Below, in pieces: positions 23,096 through 27,307 of a stretch of 27,307 nucleotides of DNA. Positions within the stretch are counted from its first letter, which is position 1. Every line of letters begins with the position of its first letter. This DNA is from JALYNX01 sp963724825 (lineage in GTDB: Bacteria; Actinomycetota; Acidimicrobiia; Spongiisociales; ZC4RG35), in the NCBI GenBank assembly GCA_963724825.1, contig CAVRWT010000023.1, positions 1 through 27,307 of the forward strand. Direction: 5' to 3'. The notes under the pieces were generated by a model. The model was not told the DNA's origin. It did not search any database and saw only the letters and a list, made by a program, of their open reading frames with translations. The position numbers and the translations under genes were made by a program.

Positions 23096-23737
23096 TCAGA
23101 AGGCCCCAAAATGGGCGAGAGGCCAGATCGTCACAAAGGCCTGCCCGACGAGGTCATCGAGGGGCACCGGCCCGAAACGACGGCTGTCGAAAGAGGCGTT
23201 TCGGTTGTCCCCCATCACGAAGACCTCCCCTTCGGCAACGGGGAACGGCCCTTCGTCGGGCATCTCGAGATCATCATCCAGATAGGGCTCGTCGAGTGGT
23301 GTGCCGTTGACGACGATGTGGTTGGCTCGGATCTCGATGGTGTCGCCAGGAAGGCCGATGACCCTCTTGATCAGGTCGTCCCGGCCCCGGGTGCGCACCC
23401 CGACCGCCTCGAGGACCGACCGAATGACGGCTTCGGGGATTGACTCCTCGATCTCGTCCTCGCGCGGGTCGCGAAAAACGACGATGTCCCCCCGTTGCGG
23501 CTCGCCCCACTTGTAGGCGAGCTTGTTGACCATCACCCGATCGTTGATCTCGATCGTGGGCTCCATCGAGCCCGACGGGATCCAGAACGGCTGGATGAGA
23601 AAGGTCTTGATGATGACCGCGATTGCAAGAGCGGTCAGAAGAAGGCCGGGGAGCTCGGCGAGGAATGATCGCTTCTTCTCCGGCGCCGGGCTCTCCTCGG
23701 GGGCGCCTTCTACCTGGTTTGGCGTGGGCAGGGTCAG
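23096..23737 (-). CDS. lepB: Signal peptidase I, probable CTG start
   Basis: LepB removes signal peptides from exported proteins. Residues 29-46 are the membrane anchor (LPGLLLTALAIAVIIKTF), followed by the catalytic Ser in IPSGSMEPT (S57), the general-base Lys in DDLIKRVIGLPGD (K124) and the MGDNR box. The first ATG in the frame (23566) is residue 58, after the catalytic Ser, so it cannot be the start. No ATG, GTG or TTG lies between an upstream in-frame stop and that ATG. A CTG at 23737 overlaps the rplS stop as CTGA and has AAGGAG exactly 8 bases upstream. It gives 213 residues, a normal length. Confidence 0.92.
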   Translation of the reverse strand: MTLPTPNQVEGAPEESPAPEKKRSFLAELPGLLLTALAIAVIIKTFLIQPFWIPSGSMEPTIEINDRVMVNKLAYKWGEPQRGDIVVFRDPREDEIEESIPEAVIRSVLEAVGVRTRGRDDLIKRVIGLPGDTIEIRANHIVVNGTPLDEPYLDDDLEMPDEGPFPVAEGEVFVMGDNRNASFDSRRFGPVPLDDLVGQAFVTIWPLAHFGAF

Positions 23738-24078
23738 TCGCGCAGCTCCTTGATCCGGGCGGACTTCCCGACCCGGTCACGGAGGTAGTAGAGCTTCGAC
23801 CGGCGGACGTCACCGCGGCGAGCGACTTCGATCTTGGAGATGATCGGGGCGTTCACCGGAAACACTCTCTCGACGCCGATGCCGAAGCTGATCTTGCGAA
23901 CCGTGAACGAAGCACGGGCCCCGGTTCGGTTGCGGGCGATGACCACGCCTTCGAAGACCTGGATCCTCTCCCGCCCGGCCTCCATGACCCGCACATGGAC
24001 CTTGACGGTGTCGCCGGGCCTGAATTCGGGGATGTCGTCGCGGACATGCGCGCTCTCGACGAGGTGAAGATCATTCAT
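23734..24078 (-). CDS. rplS: 50S ribosomal protein L19
   Basis: L19 sits at the 30S-50S interface. The 114 residues match the family throughout: IPEFRPGDTVKVHVRVMEAG, RIQVFEGVVIARNRTG, SFTVRKISFGIGVERVFP, APIISKIEVARRGDVRRSKL, YYLRDRVGKSARIKE. AGGAG lies 7 bases before the ATG. It follows trmD by 60 bases that include a possible promoter, and overlaps lepB by 4. The trmD-rplS-lepB order is conserved in Actinobacteria. Confidence 0.97.
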   Translation of the reverse strand: MNDLHLVESAHVRDDIPEFRPGDTVKVHVRVMEAGRERIQVFEGVVIARNRTGARASFTVRKISFGIGVERVFPVNAPIISKIEVARRGDVRRSKLYYLRDRVGKSARIKELRD

Positions 24079-24105
24079 TGGGGGACTCCTAGGAGCGGTC
24101 GGAAA

Positions 24106-24138
24106 GGGTCTGATAATCCCGACCCGGCAGAAATTGTA
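24106..24138 (-). promoter_or_regulatory. Candidate rplS promoter and leader hairpin
   Basis: TACAAT on the minus strand (24133-24138) touches the trmD stop codon. Downstream, GGGTC (24121-24125) and GACCC (24106-24110) can form a 5-bp stem with a 10-base loop. TACAAT is the same hexamer found before rpsB. No clear -35 is seen. Confidence 0.4.
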
Positions 24139-24822
24139 TCAGGTCTCCGATTTGTCGCCATCTGCCAGAAGGTCGGGCCGACGAGCCCTGGTCCGCTCCA
24201 GACGCTGCTGCGCCCGCCACTCCTCGACCTTGCCGTGGTCCCCCGAGAGGAGGATCTCGGGCACCGCCCATCCGTTGAACTCGGCAGGGCGGGTGTAGAC
24301 CGGCTCCTCGAGCAGGCCATCGCGAAACGACTCGGTCTCCGTCGAGTCCGGGTTCCCGACCACCCCGGGTAGGAGCCGGGCGATTCCCTCGATGGCGGCA
24401 GCGGCTGCGACCTCCCCGCCGGCAAGGACGAAGTCCCCCAGCGAGACCTCCTCGTCGATGAGGTGGTCGGCCACTCTCTGGTCGATCCCTTCGTAACGAC
24501 CGCAGACAAGGGTGATCTCCTCGCGGGCAGCCCAGTCGTCGAGTGTCGCCTGGGTCATTGGATGCCCGACGGGAGTGAAGAGCACCCGGTGGGTTCCCGC
24601 CAGAGGACCGAGTGCCGAAGCAAGCGGCTCGATCATCATCACCATCCCGGCCCCGCCACCGAAGGGGGCGTCATCCAACTGACGGTGCTTGCCAAGGCCG
24701 TGCTCCCGCAGGTCGATCAGTTGAACCTCGAGGGCGCCGGCCTCGAGGGCGCGGGCCACCAGGCTGACGCTCAGCGGGCTCTCGAAATAGTCAGGGAAAA
24801 TGGTGACGACGTTGATCCGCAC
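24139..24822 (-). CDS. trmD: tRNA (guanine-N1)-methyltransferase
   Basis: TrmD methylates G37 of tRNAs with S-adenosylmethionine and prevents frameshifting. The 227 residues contain the trefoil-knot cofactor site (FTPVGHPMTQ, LVCGRYEGIDQRVADHLID, SLGDFVLAGGEVAAAAAIEG) and PFGGGAGMVMMIEPL. The last 15 or so residues are basic and then acidic. The GTG at 24822 is the family-like start; it lies in a small hairpin (CCGCA-TCG-TGCGG), and TACCCT lies 9 bases upstream. A thiolase gene lies 25 bases upstream in the same direction, and no rimM is directly adjacent. Confidence 0.96.
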   Translation of the reverse strand: MRINVVTIFPDYFESPLSVSLVARALEAGALEVQLIDLREHGLGKHRQLDDAPFGGGAGMVMMIEPLASALGPLAGTHRVLFTPVGHPMTQATLDDWAAREEITLVCGRYEGIDQRVADHLIDEEVSLGDFVLAGGEVAAAAAIEGIARLLPGVVGNPDSTETESFRDGLLEEPVYTRPAEFNGWAVPEILLSGDHGKVEEWRAQQRLERTRARRPDLLADGDKSET

Positions 24823-24847
24823 GATGCGGAAAGGGTAGGGGCGGGGC

Positions 24848-26014
24848 CTAGTTGAGTCGCTCGATGATCATCGCCATCCCCTGCCCGCCGCCAACGCACA
24901 TGGTTTCCAGGCCAACGGTCTTGTCCATGCTTCGCAGCCCGTTGATGAGGGTGCCCATGATCCTGGCTCCGGTCATCCCGAACGGGTGCCCGAGGGCGAT
25001 CGATCCACCGTGGGGATTGAGTTTCTCCATGTCGATGCCCAACTCGTCGGCACAGGCCAGCACCTGGGCGGCGAACGCCTCGTTGATCTCGATCACATCG
25101 ATGTCGGCCAGGCTCATCCCGGCCTGGGTGAGGACCGAGCGCACGGCCCCAACCGGCCCCATGCCCATGAACTCGGGCTCGAGCCCTACCACCGACGAGG
25201 CGACGATTCGGGCCAGCGGTGCCAGGCCCAGATGTTCGGCCCGCTCCGCCGACATCACCAGGACTGCCGCGGATCCGTCGTTGAGGGGACACGAGTTGCC
25301 GGCGGTTACCGACCCACCCTGCTTGAACACCGGGGCCAACTCGGCCAGCTTCTCGATCGTGGTGTTCGGCCTTGGGCCGTCGTCGACCGAGATGGTCCTG
25401 CCATCCGGGAGGTCGATGGGAGAGATCTCCCAGTCGAAGAAGCCGTTCTTCTGCGACTCCACAGCCAGGTCCTGGGAGCGCTTGGCGAACTCGTCCATCC
25501 GCTGCCGGGTGATCCCGTATCGCTCGGCCACGTTCTCGGCGGTGTTGCCCATCGGGATGTACACCTGGTCGATGAAATCGGCTCGATCAGGGTCGGTGAA
25601 CCGGGGATTCAGGTCCTCGCTGTCGAAGGCCTTCCCGTATGCGCGACTGGTCGACTCGGAGCCTGCGGCGACGTAGGTGTCACCCTCCCCGGATCGGATG
25701 GCGTGGAAGGCCATTCGAATCGTCTCCAAGGACGAGGCGCAGAAGCGGTTGACGGTGGTGGCGGGGACCGATTCGGGCATTCCGGCCAGCAAGGAGGCGG
25801 GTCGGGCGAGGTTGTATCCCTGCTCATGGTGGGTCAGGCCGCAGCCCAGCATGACGTCGACCACCGAGGCACGGTCGACCTGCGGCACCTTCTCCATCAA
25901 GGCGTTGATGGCGAAACCTGCCAGGTCATCGGCCCTGACCTCGATCAGGGAGCCCTTGTAGGCGCGGCCGATCGGGCTCCGCGCAGTGGCAACGATCACT
26001 GCTTCATTGATCAC
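24848..26014 (-). CDS. Thiolase, acetyl-CoA C-acetyltransferase / acyltransferase family
   Basis: Thiolases either join two acetyl-CoA units or cleave 3-ketoacyl-CoA in beta-oxidation. The 388 residues carry the nucleophile in VNRFCASSLETIR (C92), INEAFAAQVLA, the His motif NPHGGSIALGHPFG and the second Cys in CVGGGQG (C373). The choice between biosynthetic and degradative thiolase cannot be made here. I start at GTG 26014 because TACATT lies 7 bases upstream; an in-frame TTG at 26023 overlaps that box. It stands between trmD and a divergent lipoprotein gene, outside the usual rimM-trmD pair, and may be transcribed with trmD. Confidence 0.92.
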   Translation of the reverse strand: MINEAVIVATARSPIGRAYKGSLIEVRADDLAGFAINALMEKVPQVDRASVVDVMLGCGLTHHEQGYNLARPASLLAGMPESVPATTVNRFCASSLETIRMAFHAIRSGEGDTYVAAGSESTSRAYGKAFDSEDLNPRFTDPDRADFIDQVYIPMGNTAENVAERYGITRQRMDEFAKRSQDLAVESQKNGFFDWEISPIDLPDGRTISVDDGPRPNTTIEKLAELAPVFKQGGSVTAGNSCPLNDGSAAVLVMSAERAEHLGLAPLARIVASSVVGLEPEFMGMGPVGAVRSVLTQAGMSLADIDVIEINEAFAAQVLACADELGIDMEKLNPHGGSIALGHPFGMTGARIMGTLINGLRSMDKTVGLETMCVGGGQGMAMIIERLN

Positions 26015-26021
26015 GCGTTTC

Positions 26022-26043
26022 AATGTAACGCCGGACGTACCCT
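26022..26043. promoter_or_regulatory. Divergent leaderless promoters, thiolase and lipoprotein
   Basis: On the minus strand TACATT (26022-26027) lies 7 bases before the thiolase GTG. On the plus strand TACCCT (26038-26043) lies 7 bases before the lipoprotein ATG. The whole gap between the two start codons is 36 bases, so the two polymerases would compete. No convincing -35 elements are seen. Confidence 0.45.
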
Positions 26044-26050
26044 GAGAGAC

Positions 26051-26914
26051 ATGCGGTCACCGGCGCTGGCGGGTTTGTTGTTGCTGGCGGCTTGTGTCCC
26101 GGCCACAACCGCCACAACTGCCTCGATCGCGGCTCCCACCACGACGACGACAGTCGGGGCTACGAGCACGGTCGCGGTCACCGAGCCACCCTTGGGCTGC
26201 GCCGATGCGTCAGACTTCCTCGAGAGCGGCCAGGTCGCCCGAATCGATCAGCCGTCCACCGACGCCAGCATCCTCGGTCTCATCTCCTGGGACGTGACCG
26301 GTGGCTGTGAGCGCTTCCGCCTCGACTTCGAGACCAACGAGGGAGCCCCGGCCACGACCCCGCCCTCCGTGGCGGTCGAATTCCTCGACTCAGGGCAGAT
26401 ACTCCGAATCCACCTCGACCTGGATCAGACCGTCCTCACCGACCAACTCGTCGAGACGCCGTTGGTGGATCGTCTCTACGTGGTGCGATCGCTGGATGGG
26501 GGGATGTTCGTCGACCTTCATCTCGCCGGGCCAAGTCAGGCTCGGGCCGAGGTGAGGAACTCTCCGGCGGGGCTCACCGTCGAGCTGCAGATGGGGATCC
26601 AGCCGTTCATCGGAACCGCGACCGTCACTGATCAAGTCGTGGTGGTCGAACCATTACCGGGCGCGGAGACAGGCACCAGCTTCGAGCTGAGTGGCTACGC
26701 CCGAACCTTCGAGGGAAATGTCCTGGTGATCGTGACCAGCGCCGGGCAGGCCGTGGCGGAGACCAACACCCAGGCGGCCGACTGGGCCGAGACCTGGGGC
26801 GAGTTTCAGACGACTGTCGACGTCCTGCCGGGACCGACGTCTTTGTTCGTAGGTGAGGAGAGCCCGGACGACGGTTCGCTTTCGGGAGCGATGGTCGAGA
26901 TCACGGCTCGGTGA
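26051..26914 (+). CDS. Lipoprotein with AMIN-like and Gmad2-like domains
   Basis: Surface lipoprotein of unknown function, 287 residues. A very short signal peptide (MRSPALAGLLLLAAC) ends in a lipobox with C15 as the lipidation site. Thr/Ala-rich linker residues 17-45 follow. Domain 1 (about 47-180; FRLDFETNEG, VAVEFLDSGQILRIHLDL, VDRLYVVRSLDGGMFVDLHL) looks like AMIN-type beta-rich domains. Domain 2 (about 185-285; VVVEPLPGAETGTSFELSGY, ADWAETWGEFQTTVDV) resembles the Gmad2 immunoglobulin-like domain of actinobacterial and spore lipoproteins. The 3' end overlaps rimM tail to tail by 14 bases. Domain calls rest on pattern only. Confidence 0.8.
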   Translation: MRSPALAGLLLLAACVPATTATTASIAAPTTTTTVGATSTVAVTEPPLGCADASDFLESGQVARIDQPSTDASILGLISWDVTGGCERFRLDFETNEGAPATTPPSVAVEFLDSGQILRIHLDLDQTVLTDQLVETPLVDRLYVVRSLDGGMFVDLHLAGPSQARAEVRNSPAGLTVELQMGIQPFIGTATVTDQVVVVEPLPGAETGTSFELSGYARTFEGNVLVIVTSAGQAVAETNTQAADWAETWGEFQTTVDVLPGPTSLFVGEESPDDGSLSGAMVEITAR

Positions 26915-27307
26915 GGCCGGGCAGGACCACGATCTCGACATATCCCTGCTCCACGTCGACCACGGGAACCAGGTCATCGACAAAAGGCACTTCGAAGGTC
27001 GACCCCTCGCCGTCCACAACCAGACGGTCCTGGGCGAGCCCGGCCACGACGCCAATCACGACGCCGAGTCGATCCCCTTCAACGGACCGAGCCTCCAGTC
27101 CGACCAGGTCGTCGGGCCAGAACTCACCTTCTCCCAGCTCCCGTCGACCTTCGACCATGACCTCGGCCCCTCTTATCTCCTCGGCCGCCTCACGATCATC
27201 GATCCCATCGAAGGCGACCTGAAAGCCTCGGTCAACGCGACGAACCGCCCTCACTATGTGGGGGCGGTCCTTGATCCAAACCGTTGCGCCAGCCTCAAAA
27301 TGAACGA
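26901..27307 (-). CDS. rimM: 16S rRNA processing protein RimM, N-terminus cut by window edge
   Basis: RimM binds S19 and helps mature the 30S head. About 135 residues are visible: the end of the N-terminal RimM domain (VHFEAGATVWIKDRPHIVRA, VAFDGIDDREAAEEIRGAEV) and the PRC-barrel domain (FWPDDLVGLEARSVEGDRLG, STFEVPFVDDLVPVVDVEQG, YVEIVVLPGL). The frame is open through the right edge, so the first 40 or so residues are missing. The GTG at 27254 is internal to the domain and is not the start. It lies near trmD but is separated from it by the thiolase and lipoprotein genes. Confidence 0.93.
   Translation of the reverse strand, partial: VHFEAGATVWIKDRPHIVRAVRRVDRGFQVAFDGIDDREAAEEIRGAEVMVEGRRELGEGEFWPDDLVGLEARSVEGDRLGVVIGVVAGLAQDRLVVDGEGSTFEVPFVDDLVPVVDVEQGYVEIVVLPGLTEP

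Noticed and set aside
23096..23566. LepB starting at the ATG at 23566
   Set aside because: It would lack the membrane anchor and the catalytic serine, both of which are encoded in the same open frame just upstream.
24986..26050. Upstream extension of the lipoprotein frame across the thiolase gene
   Set aside because: The frame happens to be open antisense to the thiolase. The ATG at 26051 gives a signal peptide with lipobox and has a -10 box 7 bases upstream.

Overview
The window is a high-GC stretch of an actinobacterial chromosome. The order of information-processing genes is the one conserved in Actinobacteria such as Mycobacterium and Streptomyces: rimM, trmD, rplS, lepB, DUF2469, yraN ... 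comM, dprA, xerC, whiG, rpsB, tsf, pyrH, frr, cdsA, dxr, rseP, ispG, proS, rimP, nusA, infB. All of these run on the minus strand, so transcription goes from right to left. Gene content (actinobacteria-specific DUF2469, a WhiG-type sigma factor, MEP isoprenoid genes, Thr-rich lipoprotein) suggests a lineage outside the best-studied orders, perhaps Acidimicrobiia. That class assignment is an inference and was not tested.

Layout. Positions 1-12255 form a nearly gapless minus-strand block from rpsB to infB, joined by ATGA or GTGA stop-start overlaps or by gaps of a few to about 85 bases. It covers ribosome assembly (rpsB, tsf, frr, rimP, infB), transcription (nusA), pyrimidine and phospholipid synthesis (pyrH, cdsA), isoprenoid synthesis (dxr, ispG), an intramembrane protease (rseP) and proS. 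Positions 12419-16879 hold a GNAT acetyltransferase, whiG, xerC, dprA and comM. Positions 16960-20723 are the accessory part: on the plus strand two paralogous single-pass membrane proteins flank an ECF sigma factor, followed by a yeast-FCY1-like cytosine deaminase; on the minus strand is an enoyl-CoA hydratase; then two overlapping small genes on the plus strand. Positions 20705-22370 encode an ABC-2 type exporter. Positions 22404-24822 return to the conserved core (yraN, DUF2469, lepB, rplS, trmD). A thiolase and a divergent lipoprotein gene separate trmD from rimM, which runs off the right edge.

Sequence quality or decay. Seven genes (ispG, dprA, comM, both membrane paralogues, the sigma factor and the ABC ATPase) are each split between reading frames by single-base indels, about a dozen in all. 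Most are one extra base, and eight lie between 17185 and 18439. Once re-joined, each gene gives an uninterrupted protein of normal family length, so uncorrected assembly errors look more likely than pseudogene decay. Coordinates given for these genes span the whole repaired gene.

Points of most interest: the sigma factor with its two NTF2-like membrane paralogues; a 28-bp palindrome whose loop is the -10 element of the cytosine deaminase; lepB and yraN, which appear to start at CTG codons in CTGA stop-start overlaps; and a repeated -10-plus-6-to-9-base spacing before start codons that points to leaderless transcripts. I found no tRNA, rRNA, CRISPR array, transposase or insertion sequence. No stretch above 300 bases lacks a gene.
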